Assembly (NCBI GenBank): GCA_027257055.1
Contig: JAPVLO010000206.1
Coordinates: forward strand, 434,001-498,000
DNA from: Cephalopachus bancanus
Lineage: Eukaryota; Chordata; Mammalia; Primates; Tarsiidae
Direction of reading: 5' to 3'
Length of the DNA: 64,000 bases
The notes beneath the pieces are model-generated. The model searched no databases, was not told where the DNA came from, and saw only the letters and a list, made by a program, of their open reading frames with translations. Positions 1 to 12,216 of this stretch are shown here, in pieces. Positions within the stretch are counted from its first letter, which is position 1. The number at the start of each line of letters is the position of its first letter. Made by a program: the position numbers and the translations under genes.

Positions 1-113
1 TTTCTGTTAATTTCAGAGGGAAGTAGGATTTGGGGTGATTTGGGGAAATAGTGAGGAATTTAGTTAGGGTAAACTGGCAGGTACCTGTGAAGGCATAAAA
101 AGAGTTTAGATTT

Positions 114-380
114 GACTGGGTGTGGTGCCCCATGCTTGTAATCCCAGTGCTTTGGAAGACTGAGGAAGGAGGACTGCTTGAGACCACGAGTTCAAGACCA
201 ACCTGGGCAACATAGTAGGAGCCCATCCACAAAAATATTTTTTTAATTATTAGTAGTCCAAGCTATTCAGGAGGCTGAGACAAAAGGATCATTTGAGCTC
301 AGAAGGCTTCAGTGAGCTATGGTGGTGCCCCTGCATTCCAGTCTGAGTGGCAGAGCAAGACCCTGTCTATAAAGAAAAAA
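114..380 (+). mobile_element. Old dimeric Alu (AluJ-like)
   Basis: Both arms are recognisable: a left arm with GTAATCCCAGTGCTTTGG and GAGTTCAAGACCAACCTGGG, then a right arm ending in a degraded A-rich tail. It is heavily diverged and has lost most CpGs. It has the older CATGC form of the A-box region, unlike the young subfamily elsewhere in the window. Confidence 0.85.
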
Positions 381-479
381 GGTAAAATTAGGTTGGCAGG
401 TAGAGGCCATTTGAGGAGTGCTTAAATGCTATGTGAAAGAGTTTGTTGTCATTTTCATTTGCTGGATTAGGAGGAGGCA

Positions 480-528
<49 letters not shown>

Positions 529-819
529 TGGGAAGCCTTTGTTCATCCCAACATAGAGTATTTTTGAAAGCTAAGAGCAGGAACAAACCAGCAAGGCTGA
601 TTGAATGTAGATGAAGCAGGAATGTCATACCAGGAAAGCCCAACACCTGGGAAGACATGTGCCTTCCTTCTCGGATTACTGATCTCACTACTTATCCCAG
701 AACACCTGTGAGAAGGCAAAGCTGAGCACTTCACAAGGCTGAGTCAGTTGCTGTGTCAACGAGGGTGGCCAGGACCACTAGAAGGTTTTAAAGCCCCAGG
801 GTTTATGTATAAACTGATT
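381..819. other. Unique sequence with a microsatellite
   Basis: Apart from the TG repeat at 483-527 I see no recognisable element. Short reading frames on the minus strand here run through the repeat and look non-coding. Confidence 0.5.
483..527. repeat. (TG)n microsatellite
   Basis: About 22 uninterrupted TG units. The length and purity suggest it is polymorphic. Confidence 0.97.
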
Positions 820-960
820 TTTTTTTTTTTTGGAGTCACTCACTTTATGGTCCAGGATGAAGTACAGTGGCACAATCATGGCTCACTGCATCCTTGACCT
901 CCTGGGCTCAGGCAATCCCTCCATCTCACCCTTCTAAGTACAGGCGCACTGGCCTTCCTG
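820..960 (-). mobile_element. Antisense Alu fragment
   Basis: A poly-T run is followed by the reverse complement of an Alu right arm (for example CTCCTGGGCTCAGGCAATCC). The left arm is missing. Confidence 0.7.
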
Positions 961-1206
961 CTTCCCCCACTGAGCACCTGCAGTAGGGCTATGTTATTCT
1001 GAAGCAGTCAAGTCATTCAATAATCTAATGACTAGTTATTCTGGAAGACTACTGAGCAAATTTTGCTGGAATACTGTCTTTTAGGTCATAGTTTCATTGT
1101 CTTAGTCAAAGTAGGGTTATTACGTGATTATTTTAAATTCTTTTTTATTAGCAACTTTAAGTATAACAACTTTGGAATAAAAGTTTATTATCTACCAATA
1201 AAAATA

Positions 1207-1472
1207 GGCCAGGTGAGTTGGCTCATGCCTATAATCCCTGCCCTTCAAGAAGTCGGGACAGGTAGATTGCTTGAGCCTAGGAGTTTGAGACCAGCCTGGG
1301 CAACATAGTATGACTTCGTCTCTACAAAATAAATTAAAAATTAGCTGGGCGTGGCAGTGCACACCTGTAGTCCCAGCTACTCGGGAAGCTGAGGCAGAAG
1401 CAGCACCTGAGCCCAGGAGGTCGAGGCTGCGGTGAGCCATGACCATGGTACTGCAGTCTGGGTGACACAGTA
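1207..1472 (+). mobile_element. Old dimeric Alu
   Basis: The full dimer runs from GGCCAGGTGAGTTGGCTCATG to CAGTCTGGGTGACACAG. It has the older CATGCC A-box form and GAGTTTGAGACCAGCC at the B box. The A tail is decayed. Confidence 0.9.
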
Positions 1473-2904
1473 TAACACCAATTTAATATATATCTCTTAG
1501 ATTCTGAGACTTCCCTCCTCTTGAATTTGGACCACATTTAAGTACCAAATTGGAAGGAAGGAGCAAGAGGAGTCTGTGACAAACCTGCCGTTAAACCCTC
1601 TTTGAAGAATTCACACAGCATGACTCTGTGCTCCAGACATGCCCTGTGTCTGTCCTTCTAAAAAGGCAAGGCGGCGGTGAATAACCATCCAAGCCCTTGT
1701 CCCACGGACAGGATGGAGGGGTCATCAGTACGGAGGCTTCCTCAGCAAGGGCTCATTCAACAGTACCGTTCCCTCAGGCGGTTAGCCCATTTCTGTAGGT
1801 CACCCCATCCGAGTTTTATTATCCTTCTTTGAATCTCTTCCAACAGTTTGATGTCCTTAAGGTTAAAAAGCTAAAAACTGCACACAGTGCAGCATTCTGC
1901 ACAAAACACCTTTAGAAATTTCTAGTTCAGAAGAACTTGGGCAAAGTCAAATCTCACTATTTGATTTTGCTTGTGTTCCTCTCTTGGGATTTGTCTTGGG
2001 CACGTGACTGTGCCAATAACCACTCTCATCGCTATTACCAGTTTTAAGAATTAAAATAGCTATAAAATTTGCTTAGCATTTTTGAAACTAGAATTTTTTT
2101 GCCTAAAGGAAATTATGGAAACAAATCAACTCATTAAAAAGTGAAAGCATAGCTAATCATACTAAGTTATTTGGTTTTTATAAAATTTGTTTTTATGTGC
2201 CAGTGTCCTTTTTTGAGCATTCACTGATTTTGCAAGGTATTCTGGACAAGCATGCCACAGGATCAGTCCTCTGGATTGGCCCCTCAGCTTTCCACACATC
2301 ATGCCACCCAGTGCTCACAGGCAACTGGAACATTGGTCAGGGAGTTGAGTCTCTGAAAGGTGGAAAGGCCAACTTTTTAATTTGGTAAGTCAGTGTTTCA
2401 AGTGCAGTCTGTTCCACATTAGGAAGGAGCTGTGGAATAATTTCTTCTCTCAGCTTTGTCTGCCACTGCTTTGGGGATAGCTACAGATTTTAGTAAGATA
2501 AACCAAAGTCAGAGTTTTCAAAGTGGGGCACAAAGTATTCTGCTTGAGAGTGTCAAGGATGGTCCCCAGGGTACAAGGGAGGGTTCACATCTACAATTAA
2601 CGTTCCAAATGACTTTCTTAAAAATACAACAAAAGGACACCCCCCAAAAGCATACATTACTGATGGAACTTAAAATAAACATATACGCACACATATGTAC
2701 ATTTTCATAATCACACTCATGTCTGCCCGGCTCATGCTTATGGTCAACTGTTTTGGGACAGAACATCTGTCAGCCTTCCTCTAGTCATTTTTTTCTCTAC
2801 AAATTCTCCTCAGACCTTCATTCCAGCCATGATTAACTTTCCAAAGTTATCAAACAAGTCATGTTCTCTCTTCATTCTTTACATTGCTCAAATTATTCCC
2901 ATCC
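1473..2904. other. Unique sequence, no gene seen
   Basis: No transposon family is clearly recognisable, and no splice-flanked coding exon is evident. The short open frames at 2197-2388 and 2456-2710 match no protein family I know. Confidence 0.45.
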
Positions 2905-3037
2905 GGCTAATTGGAAAGCTGAGGCAGAAAGACCGCCTGAGCCCAGCAGGTCGACGCTGGAGTGGCCCTGTGTGTGCCACTGCACTCCAGCCTGGGCGAC
3001 GAAGGGAGACTCCAACTCAAAAAAGAAAAAAAAAAAA
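2905..3037 (+). mobile_element. Alu right-arm fragment
   Basis: Only the right arm is present, from CCGGCTAATTGGAAAGCTG to CTCCAACTC plus an A-rich tail. CTCCAACTC at the 3' end is the form shared by the lineage-specific Alus in this window. Confidence 0.85.
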
Positions 3038-3125
3038 TTCCCATTTCCTCAAATGCCCTGCCCTTCCCTAGTTAACCTGGTTAACTACTCCATCTTAGAA
3101 CACCAATGACTGCTTCCTAGAAATC

Positions 3126-3128
<3 letters not shown>

Positions 3129-3182
<54 letters not shown>
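3129..3182. repeat. (AC)n microsatellite
   Basis: About 27 perfect AC units. A nine-base motif, CTTGACTAG, occurs just after the repeat and again about 30 bases later. Confidence 0.97.
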
Positions 3183-3185
<3 letters not shown>

Positions 3186-3224
3186 ACTAGCATGTCATAC
3201 ACAGGTGCTTACTTGACTAGTACC

Positions 3225-3440
3225 TCATGCTTAGTTCTATGATAGCATTTTCTACTCTGTATAGAATGATCTGTTTACTTTATCTGTCCCTTACCACTCC
3301 AGCCCTAGGCCATCAACTTCACCAGGACTGTTGTCTTTTTTGTTGTGTGCTCCCATTCAATATTTATTCACCTGGAAAATGAGTGAATAAATATTGAGTG
3401 GGTGAATGAATGAATTAGATGAATGAAGGAATGAATTGTT
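3225..3440 (+). mobile_element. Probable L2 3' end
   Basis: The order of motifs resembles the L2 3' end: TTTACTTTATCTGTCCC, then a GACTGTTGTCTTTTTTG-like block, then AATAAATATTGAGTG followed by TGAA-rich repeats. It is strongly diverged. Confidence 0.55.
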
Positions 3441-4509
3441 GCTACTGACTATTTGGTGAATAGTTGCTTCATATGTCAACCTTCAATCCGACTCACACGT
3501 GAAGTCTGAAGTTGAAGACAGGAGGATAGAGGATTTGGTCTCCTTGCTCCTAGGGCAACATGCTGCTACCTGACTTAGCCATCCACAGTCCACCTGGCTG
3601 GGGAAAATCACATAAAGTGAGTAGTTTTTCTTGTCCTGATGGTTTTATAGCAGTTTGTGGCTTGTCTTACCATGTCTAGACACCATTTTTTTTTAAGTGC
3701 TGTGAATTCTCACTCCCTGTAATGCAAACCTCTTTAGCAATTAGTCTTTCTGGTAGAAATTGATAGGGGTCATATAAAATCCCTGTCTTCCTCTGCTAAT
3801 GGCAATTTATAGACACTTAGTATGAGAAATATATGTTGCAAAAGACTGGAAAACTCATCCCTGGTTATGATTCAGCACCATAACGTGATAGCCTGGAAAC
3901 TAGTCTGATAGTTTAATCAGTGGTATGCGATCCTTATTTGTGGTTGGCTGCCTCATCAATTTTCATTTGGGAGTTAAAATGGACTCTGAGGCAGATATGG
4001 CATTAATTATAGGGGAAATTGGCTGCAATATGCCTCGAGGTATAACCCTTCTGATGGGAATCTGAGATTGAAAGAAAGCCAAATTATAAGAGGATGATTT
4101 ACTGAAAAAGGCAAATGTATGCATTACCATTACTGCATAGCAAAGAAAAAGAAGCCGATAAGCCAGAAAGACTGTGGAACGACTGAGAAGTCAGAAAAAT
4201 CCCTAGGTCTAGCTCCCTCAGAAAAGATTTATTCTTATGCTGAATGCATTATATTTCCCCAGGTACACACAACATTTTCCAAGAGTGTGCTTCAATTAAA
4301 AGGCAAGTGAGCATTAATAATAGTTGGCAGGGCCTCTATTTTCTTCTAGATTGAAATATATTTTACTAAGAACTGAGTAGGGATCATCTAGAGATACCAA
4401 AGTTAAAATTCATTTTACCAGTTATGGTATCTGCTGCTGTATCAATTTTCTTATTATAATATCACATTTTTTTCCCTGAAGATTTCAAAAATCTTCTTAG
4501 ATAATACCT
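3441..4509. other. Unique sequence, no gene seen
   Basis: I recognise no element or exon in this stretch. The 63-residue frame at 4119-4310 has no recognisable domain. Confidence 0.45.
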
Positions 4510-4630
4510 TATTTTTTTCTATCACTGAATCTTGATGAGGTAAAATACAGAGGCAAAGTCATAGTAGAAATTACTATCTCCAATTTAATTTGAGAAAGCT
4601 GAGACCCAGGAAATTTAAGTTAGTACGTTT
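4510..4630 (-). mobile_element. MIR fragment
   Basis: CTATCTCCAATTTAATTTGAG and GAAAGCTGAGACCCAGG correspond to the MIR core read on its minus strand (CCATTTTACAGATGAGG...GAGGCCCAG). Confidence 0.55.
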
Positions 4631-4761
4631 TTAAAAAGCCACACATTTTTCTTCATTGGATATAAAACAGAGTGAGTTATCAAGAAAAATACCAACAGGA
4701 GTTAGTATTGTTCATCTCACCTAGAATAAAGGTCAACACTGTATTTTTTGAGTTGGGATGT

Positions 4762-4979
4762 GTTCGAGACCAGCCTGGGCAACTTGGTGAGACCTCGTTT
4801 CTACAATAAATCAAAAAATAAGCCAGGCGTGGTAGTGTCTGCCTGTAGTTCCAGCTACTTGGAAGCCTGAGGTGGAAGGATCGCCTGAGCCCAGTGGCTG
4901 CGGTGGCCATGAACGTGCCACTGCACTGCATCCTGGGCGACAGAGTGAGATTCCAACTCTAGAAAAAATAAACAAGAGA
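4762..4979 (+). mobile_element. 5'-truncated Alu with target-site duplication
   Basis: The element starts at the B box (GTTCGAGACCAGCCTGG) and lacks the first part of the left arm, then continues normally to a short A-rich tail. GAGTTGGGATGT flanks it at 4750-4761 and 4980-4991, so this is a genuine truncated insertion rather than later loss. It belongs to the CTACAATAAATCAAAAA lineage. Confidence 0.92.
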
Positions 4980-5044
4980 GAGTTGGGATGTTTACTGATA
5001 TCCAAGCAGAAAATGAGGAGATTTTGTCTTGTGGGCAGAGAGTA

Positions 5045-5225
5045 GCATAATACAGTGGTTGGGAGCTGGGACTAGAGCCAGGCCATCTGCACCCAAATCC
5101 TGTCTCTGCTAACTTTCTAGCCAGGTGACTTTACACTAGGCCTCTGGGTCTCAGTTTTCTCATCTGTGTAACTGAGGTAGCTTAAAAGTACTTGTTATAG
5201 CCTTCAGAATTAAGACAGACCTCTT
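5045..5225 (+). mobile_element. MIR
   Basis: Sense MIR, recognised from ACAGTGGTTGGGAGC, CCTGTCTCTGCTAACTT, GGTGACTTTACAC and CTCAGTTTTCTCATCTGTG in the expected order. Confidence 0.85.
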
Positions 5226-6339
5226 CTGCAGGGGAAGGAGTAACAGGGACTGTTTAAAGTGAATGAAGCAGAAGTTCCTGGACACCAGGGAAAGTTAAGA
5301 TCTCCAAGACCAAATGCAGGGATTGAGTTCTAGAGTTTTCCACTGGTAGGACAGACAAGATAGTAGCCAGATGGGAGACTACAGGGTACCTGAACCTAGG
5401 ACTCTGTACCCTTGTCTGGAGACGGGGGTCCTAGAATTCAAAGGGCAAGTCTGTGGATGGCCAGTGTGGATATTTCTGAGTCTGTCAGGAGCCCAGCTAA
5501 AGCTGGAAAACCATGCCTTGATAACACATTTGTACCTAAAGGTATTTGCATTGTGTGTTCCTATTCTTCATACAGCACCTGAAAAATAAGTAAGTAAATA
5601 TTGAGTGAGTACAGCCACCATGAACCAAAATTTAGCATTTTCTCAGTATTTGTGCTTTAAAGCACCCTACAGTCTGGAATTCTCGAGAAGACAGAAAAGG
5701 AACAATAGAAATGACTAAGGATGAATTTCCACCAACCAAGTATGAGGACACTTAGAGAAGATTAAATTTGATTGAGAACAAAAAAGAAAATATGTCTAAT
5801 ATCTCACTCTACTGTTGTGAACTAAAATCTATTCCTCTGAATCACATTTGGCAACAAAACCCCATAATTGGTGACTGAAAATATGGCAGTTTATTCAATC
5901 ATGACAGAAAAATCTGGAAGAACACAGTTCAAACTGTCAGCAGTGCCATTAGGGTCTTCTTTCTACCCTGCCATCCTTACCATGTGACTTTTGTCTACTT
6001 CACTACAAGATGTCTGCTTGTCGTGTAAGACTTTTGTCCAGGTAAGAAGAAGGAAAACAGGGCAAGGAGGAAGGGGCTGTATCTAAATCAGGAAAGCAAA
6101 CACTTCCCAGAAAGCAAACACTTACCATTTTAAGTTTTGCTGGCCTGTGCTGTGTCACATGCCCATCCCGCTGATGTGAGATGCTGAAGCTAGGATTTTT
6201 ATTTGGGCACGTTGCCATACTGAACTACATTCGTTTCTATTAATGAGACACAGAGGAGAAAGGAGAGAGAAGAAAAGCAGCTAATAGTGCTTGCCACACA
6301 TGTTTTTCTCAACATCTAAAATTCTACCTATATCTACGT
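5226..6339. other. Unique sequence, no gene seen
   Basis: No transposon or coding exon is recognised. The frame at 6003-6218 on the minus strand has no known domain. Confidence 0.4.
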
Positions 6340-6353
6340 AAGAAAATTTATAT

Positions 6354-6659
6354 TGGCTGGGTGTGGTGGCTCAAGGTTATAATTCCAGCACTTTGGAAGG
6401 CTGAGGTGAGAGGATTGCCTGAGTTCAGGGGTTTGAGATCAGCATGGGCAACTTGATGAGACCTCGTCTGTACAATAAATCAAAAATTAGCTGGGCGTGA
6501 TAGTGTGTGCCTGTAGTTCCGACTACTTGGAAGGCTGAGGCGGAAGGATCACCTGAACCCAGCAGGTTGAGGCTGCAGTGACCATGAGCGTGCCACTGCA
6601 CTCCAGCCTGGGCAACAGAGTGAGTCTCCGACTCAAAAAAAAAAAAAAGAAAGAAAGAA
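6354..6659 (+). mobile_element. Dimeric Alu with target-site duplication
   Basis: A full dimer of the older local lineage (ACTTGATGAGACCTCG, GTGCCACTGCACTCC), with an A tail grading into GAAA repeats. The flanks AGAAAATTTATAT (6341-6353) and AGAAAATGTATAT (6660-6672) are a target-site duplication with one mismatch. Confidence 0.92.
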
Positions 6660-6672
6660 AGAAAATGTATAT

Positions 6673-7309
6673 CTTGTTTAAAGCAAAACACATACATAAA
6701 AAATAGGACAATTTGATTTAAAAATAGAGGGCCATTTCTACTTGAATAAAGGTTCACAAAATAACTTTTTAAGTTGTGTTTTTAAAAATCATCTTATTTA
6801 TATAATGTTTTTAAGGATGCAAAAACATCTTTGACCTCAAGGAGTCTTACTCTTTCATGGTATAGTTGGGAAAGTGAGACCTATAGATACTTCATGTAAT
6901 TTTCAAGATTATCTTTGCAATTTTAACTTTGAGTCTTTAAATAGTTAGTGTAATATAATATTAAAGGTGATTTATTTTTGACACCTTTGTAAGGACTGTT
7001 TCAAAAATAAATATATAAATAAATAATTCTTTATCAGAACATAATTTTTATTTGAAAACACATCAGGCAATAAAAGTTCAAAATCTTAGCACTACTACTT
7101 ACTAACCACATAATTCATAGGTAAATTACTTATTTTCTAAGCCTTAATAATGGTATTAGTGGACATTCTTTTATTTCTGACTTTAATGGAGATATGTCTA
7201 CAGTTTGTCTACTAAGTATGATGTTATTTTGTAGATTGAGATGAGTATTTTCTATCATGCTAAAGGTTTTTGTATTCTTATTCAATTGAATTTTAAAATC
7301 AAGAATGGA
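6673..7309. other. AT-rich unique sequence
   Basis: AT-rich, with no recognisable repeat family and no coding exon. Confidence 0.4.
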
Positions 7310-8275
7310 TGTCAAACTTTAAATGCCTTCAAAAGAAACCATCAAGAGAGTGGGGAGATAGCCCACAGAATGGGAAAAAATATTTGCCAACTGTATATCT
7401 GACAAAGGCCTAACATCTAGGATCTACAAGGAACTCAAATGTGCTGCAAGGAAAAAACAAATAGCCCCATTCAAAAATGGGCAAAAGACATGAATAGACA
7501 CTTCTCTTCTCAAAAGAAGACATATGGGCAGCCAACAGACACATGAAAAAGTGCTCAACCTCACTAATCATCAGAGAAATGCAAACCAAAATCACATTGA
7601 GACATGACCCCAGTAAGAAGGCCATCATTAATAAAATAAACAACAGATGCTGATGAGGATGCAGAGAAAAAAGAACGCTTTTACACTGCTGGTGGGAATG
7701 CAAACTAGTGCAAGCTCTTTGGAAAGCAGTGTGGAAATTTCTGAAAGAACTAGAAATTGACCTTCCATATGACCCAGCAATCCTCCTACTTGAATATACC
7801 TGAAGGAACTCAAATCAGTCCACAAAAAAGATACCTGCACACACATGTTTATTGCAGCACTATTCACAATAGCAAAAACATGGAACCAATCATGCTGCCC
7901 ATTGAGACAGGACTAGATAAGAAAAATGTGGTTCATATTCACAATGGAATATTATGTAGTCATAAAGAAGGACAAACAAATGGACTTTGCAGCAACTCAG
8001 ATGTACTTAGAGTCTATCATATTCAGAGATCTATCACAGAAACAAAGAACAGAGTACCATATCTTCTCACTCATAAGTGGACCTTGAACAATTATTATAA
8101 TACTATAAGAAAGGGATTAGCAGAAGTGGGGTGGGATTGGCAGTTGAGGGAAACTGCCAGGGGAGAGGGGGCACACCTCATCAACAAGGGTACCTGCACA
8201 ATGAACATTTGTATACCTAATCCTGAATTGTGCCCCACATCTCTAAAATAAAATTTAAAAAATTTTAAAGAAATT
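7310..8275 (+). mobile_element. 5'-truncated L1 (3' end of ORF2 plus 3' UTR)
   Basis: The element starts in the C-terminal part of L1 ORF2 (AAAGAAACCATCAAGAGAG) and runs through the ORF2 end to a 3' UTR with GGGAGAGGGGGCACACC and TTTGTATACCTAATCC, ending in AATAAAATTTAAAAAATTTT. The same 3' UTR ends other L1 copies here (near 18600 and, antisense, near 20650 and 30600). The 164-residue open frame at 7757-8251 is ORF2 C-terminus and UTR read out of frame. Target duplication is not certain. Confidence 0.92.
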
Positions 8276-9779
8276 ATCTCAGTCCTTTTGTTTTAGTTTT
8301 AGGGAAATAAATTAATATGATAAAATACCTTATAATATGTTTCCCTACACCAAACCAACTGTGAATCACCCAAATACATTTCACATGGTCGTGTGTTTTA
8401 TCTTCTAAGGTGCTTTCGAATTCCATTTAATTCTTTTGAAATTTGGAATTATTGTTTTACTATTGAAATAGAAATTTGTGACTTTACTTTTGTGCAATCT
8501 TTCTTCAGTATTTAATGACAATATTTTGTTCACTTCCGTAAAAAAAACTTAAGAAAAATTTATTTTTCTAGGCTTACAAACGTTGGAATTTTTCTCTAAA
8601 GAAAGAAATTTCCTATCCCTTTACTTGTTTTCCTATCCTTCTTTTCCTGCCTCTTTCCTGCTTCTTTTTCCAGCTCTGACCCTGGAGGAGGCAGAGGTAA
8701 CTGGATGGGGTGGAGGGGAGGGACTGTAAGGAAAAGATAAAGCACCTAGTGGAAATACAGAAGTTATGTCGCCCTACCTCCTCCTCTTTGACTTCTCAGC
8801 CAGAAACAGTACTGGGCTGGGGGCAGGGAGAACCTTAAACTTTAAATGAAGTTCAGAATTTTTATTATTAAACTATCTGCACCTTTAAATTGCGGAACTA
8901 AGACTATTTTTGTGACTTCAAGTGATCAAGGACTTTTTATAATCTAGAAGTTACTGGAAAATCTATTGACTTAAACAAGCACACTGAGTTGGTTTGAAAG
9001 GGCCACAGGAGGAACCATAAAGTTATTTTATGATTGTGCCCTGTTGAGTTCATCTCTTGCTATGTGGCAGTTATGCCTGCCTAGGACACTATGAGGAATG
9101 ATGAATGAAACAGTCCAGGTTGTTTAAAGGAGTACAAAAATGGGGGAGAAAAAAATCTTGGTTTCCTCATAGTGATTATCCAATGAGGCTCTTTCCTCTA
9201 TTTCTATTGAAATTTTAAGCCCTACCTAGAGGAGACTCTCCTATTTCAGAAAGATTTTCCCAATAGTGCACCATCTCTCTCGAAAGAGGGAGCCATTGTG
9301 GCTTCCAGGTGTCAGAAAGAAATGGCTGGTGGAGAGTACCTATTGGTCAAAGCGGTATCACCATATCAGCCAGGATTAAAGACATCCCTCCCACAGTGAC
9401 TAGTATAAAAGCAAAATGACTTTACTCCTTCTACTGCTGTCTTATATTTATAATGCAGCTACACCTTCTGAGGAGTTACTAGAACCACAAAGCAATAATT
9501 CTCTGCTCACTGCAATTGCTAAGGAGGAGACACTTGATAATTCAATACCTCCAAGTATTAAGGAAAGTCAGTTTTGCAGTCATATATCCTAAGCTTGTTA
9601 AAGATTATGTTAACCAAATCTGCAAGAGTTGGTGTGGCTGTTGAGGAAAGTATTTTTATTCTTTCTTTTCTGCAGTTTTTCAAACATTTTCAAGTTCATT
9701 CATTCATCCTCTTTCATGCTCATTTCTCATTCTCATTCTCAAGCAACAATCCTTTCAAAGTGTATCCATTCATTTTTAT
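8276..9779. other. Unique sequence, no gene seen
   Basis: No familiar repeat and no convincing exon. The stretch near 9690-9750 is T- and C-rich and of low complexity (CATTCTCATTCTC). Confidence 0.4.
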
Positions 9780-10080
9780 GTGTTTCAGCAAAATCTGCAC
9801 TATTTTATGTGGCTATATTTAAAAATCTCCATGAATGGTATTACAGTATAGAGCTCATTCTCCTAATTTTTAGATTTTTTCTGGCACCAAGTTATTATTC
9901 AGTCTTTTGCTTCTAATGGCTATGTTGCAATCCACAGTGTGCATCTATCACTCCCACAGTGATGAACAATCAGATTTCCTCTAAATTCTCATCAACGTCC
10001 TGAAACGAAAATTCTCACATGCCACTTTATGAACCTGTGTGATGCGATCTTTGGGATGTATATTCAAAAGAGAAACTGCT
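9780..10080 (-). mobile_element. Old L1 fragment, left half of a split element
   Basis: Strongly diverged antisense L1-like sequence ending in TTTGGGATGTATATTC and AGAAACTGCT. This resembles the antisense L1 text that normally continues into 'GCTGAGTCATA', which reappears at 12221. The element was split by the sense L1 at 10081-12216. Confidence 0.55.
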
Positions 10081-10394
10081 TCCTATTCAACATAGTACTG
10101 CAAGTCCTACCCAGAGCAATCAGACAAGAGAAAGAAATAAAGCATATCCAAATTGGAAAAGAAGAAATCAAACTATCTCTGTATGCCAATGATATAATCT
10201 TATACCTAGAGAATATTAAAGACTCCTCCAAAAGACTCATTGGCTTATTAAGTGAATTCAGTAACATTTTAGGATACAAAATCAACACACACAAGTCAGT
10301 AGCATTGCGATACACCAATAGCAACCAAGCTGAGAATCAAATCAAGAACTCAATCCCATATACAATAGCAGTCCAAAAGCTAAAATATCTATGA
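10029..10394 (+). pseudogene. L1 ORF2 reverse-transcriptase remnant
   Basis: This 121-residue frame contains the end of the L1 reverse-transcriptase domain: [19 protein letters not shown] followed by [11 protein letters not shown]. In working L1 the catalytic motif C is F/YADD; here the second-to-last residue is Asn (YAND), so a catalytic Asp is lost. The first residues lie in the older flanking repeat. The frame stops at 10394 in the region after the catalytic core. Non-functional and part of the nested L1. Confidence 0.85.
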
Positions 10395-11764
10395 ATATAT
10401 TTAACCAAGAGGTGAAAGATCTTTACAGGGACAACTGCAAACTCTGATGAAATATATTGTAGAGGACACAAACAAATGGAGAAGCATCCCATGCTCATGA
10501 ATTGGAAGAATCAGCATTGTTAAAATGACCATATTGTTCAAAGTAATGTACAGATTCAATGCAATCCCTATCAAACTATCAATGTCATTTTTCACAGAAT
10601 TAGAAAAAAAATCCTAAAATTAATATGGGACCAAAAAAAAAAAAAAAAAAAGAGCCAGAATAGCCAAAGCAATCCTAAGCAAAAAGAAAAAAGTAATATA
10701 TTATTGGAGGCATTATATTACCTGACTTCAAATTAAACTACAAGGCTATAGTGCCCAAAACAGCATGGTACTGATTGGCACAAGAGCAGAGAGATGAGCA
10801 AATGGAACAGAATAGAGAATCCAGACATAAACCCAAATACCTATAGCCAACAGATCTTTGACAAAGCAGACAAAAGCTTACACTGGGGAAAGTACACCTT
10901 ATTCAACAAATGGTGCTAGGTAAGTTGAATAGCTACATGCAGAAAAATGAAACTTGATCCCTCTCTCTCTCTCGCCATGTACAAAAATTAATTCAAGTTG
11001 ATTTAAAGATTTAAATGTCAGACCTTAAAACATAAAAATTCTAGAAGAAAACCTAGAAGAAAAACTCTTTTGGACATTAGCTGAGGCAAAGAATGCAAAT
11101 GCAACAAAAACAAATATTAACAAGTAAGACTTACCTAAACTAAAAACCTTCTGCAAAGCAAAAGAAACAATCAGCAGAGCAAATAGTCAGACTGCAGAAT
11201 GGGAAAAGATATTTGTAAACTATATATCCCACAAGGGACTAGTATCCAGAATATACAAAGAACTCAAACAAATTGGCAAGGAAAAAGCAAATAACCCCAT
11301 TAAAAAGTGGGCAAATGACATGAACAGACATCTCAAAAGAAGAAATGCAAGTGACCAACAAACATGTAGAAAATGCTTAACATCACTCATCGTCTGGGAA
11401 ATGCAAATTAAAACCACAATGAGATACCACTCCTTATACCATTTAAAATGTCCATTATTGAAGAACAAAAAAACATTAGATGTTGACACAGATGCGATGA
11501 AAGGGAATGCTTATACCCTGTTGATGAAATTGCAAATTAGTACAATTTCTATAAAAATCAGTATGAAGATTTCCCAAATAACTAAAACTAAGCCTACCAT
11601 TTGATCCAGCAATCCCACTATGAGGTATCTACCCAAAGGAACAGAGGTCATTATATAAAAAAGGCACCAGCATCACGTGTTCATTGCAGCACAATTCACA
11701 ATTGCAAAGATGTGGAATCAATCTAAATACCCATTAACTGATCAGTGAGTAATGAAACTGTGAG

Positions 11765-11767
<3 letters not shown>

Positions 11768-11808
<41 letters not shown>
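11768..11808. repeat. (AC)n microsatellite inside L1
   Basis: About 20 AC units within the C-terminal ORF2 region of the nested L1. It therefore arose after that L1 was inserted. Confidence 0.95.
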
Positions 11809-11809
<1 letters not shown>

Positions 11810-12183
11810 ATGGAATACTATTCAGCCATCAAGAAGAATGAAGTAACGTCTTTTGAGCAACTTGGATGGAATTGGAGAACATCATCTTAAGTGAACTAAC
11901 TCAGGAACAGAAAACCAAACACTGCATATTCTCACTTATAAATGGCTCTGCAAAGGCTTAGAGAATGGAAAAATGGACACTGGAGATTCAGAAAGGGTGT
12001 GAGAAAAAGGGGTGGAGGGACAAAAAAACATCTAGTGGGTACAATGTGCACTCGTGGGAGTGGTGGGTACATTTAAAGCCCAGACATCTTTGCCACTCGA
12101 CCTTGTAACCAGAATCATCTGTACCCCCTAAAGCTATTAAAATAAGGAAAAATATGTTTAAGAAACTAAGAAATTTGCATTGA

Positions 12184-12213
12184 TACCACACATACACACA
12201 CACACACACACAC
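12184..12213. repeat. (CA)n at L1 tail
   Basis: A short CA run at the 3' tail of the nested L1, just before the target-site duplication. It probably grew from the A-rich tail. Confidence 0.85.
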
Positions 12214-12216
12214 CCC

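Larger units (their letters stand above)
10081..12216 (+). mobile_element. Nested L1 (RT domain to 3' end)
   Basis: Sense L1 starting in the reverse-transcriptase domain and running to a 3' UTR with TCTAGTGGGTACAATG and TGTACCCCCTAAAGC, an older 3' UTR type than the one at 8275. It ends in an A-rich and CA-rich tail. AGAAACTGCT at 10071-10080 and AGGAACTGCT at 12217-12226 are the target-site duplication. It contains an internal (AC)n at 11768-11808. Confidence 0.88.
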
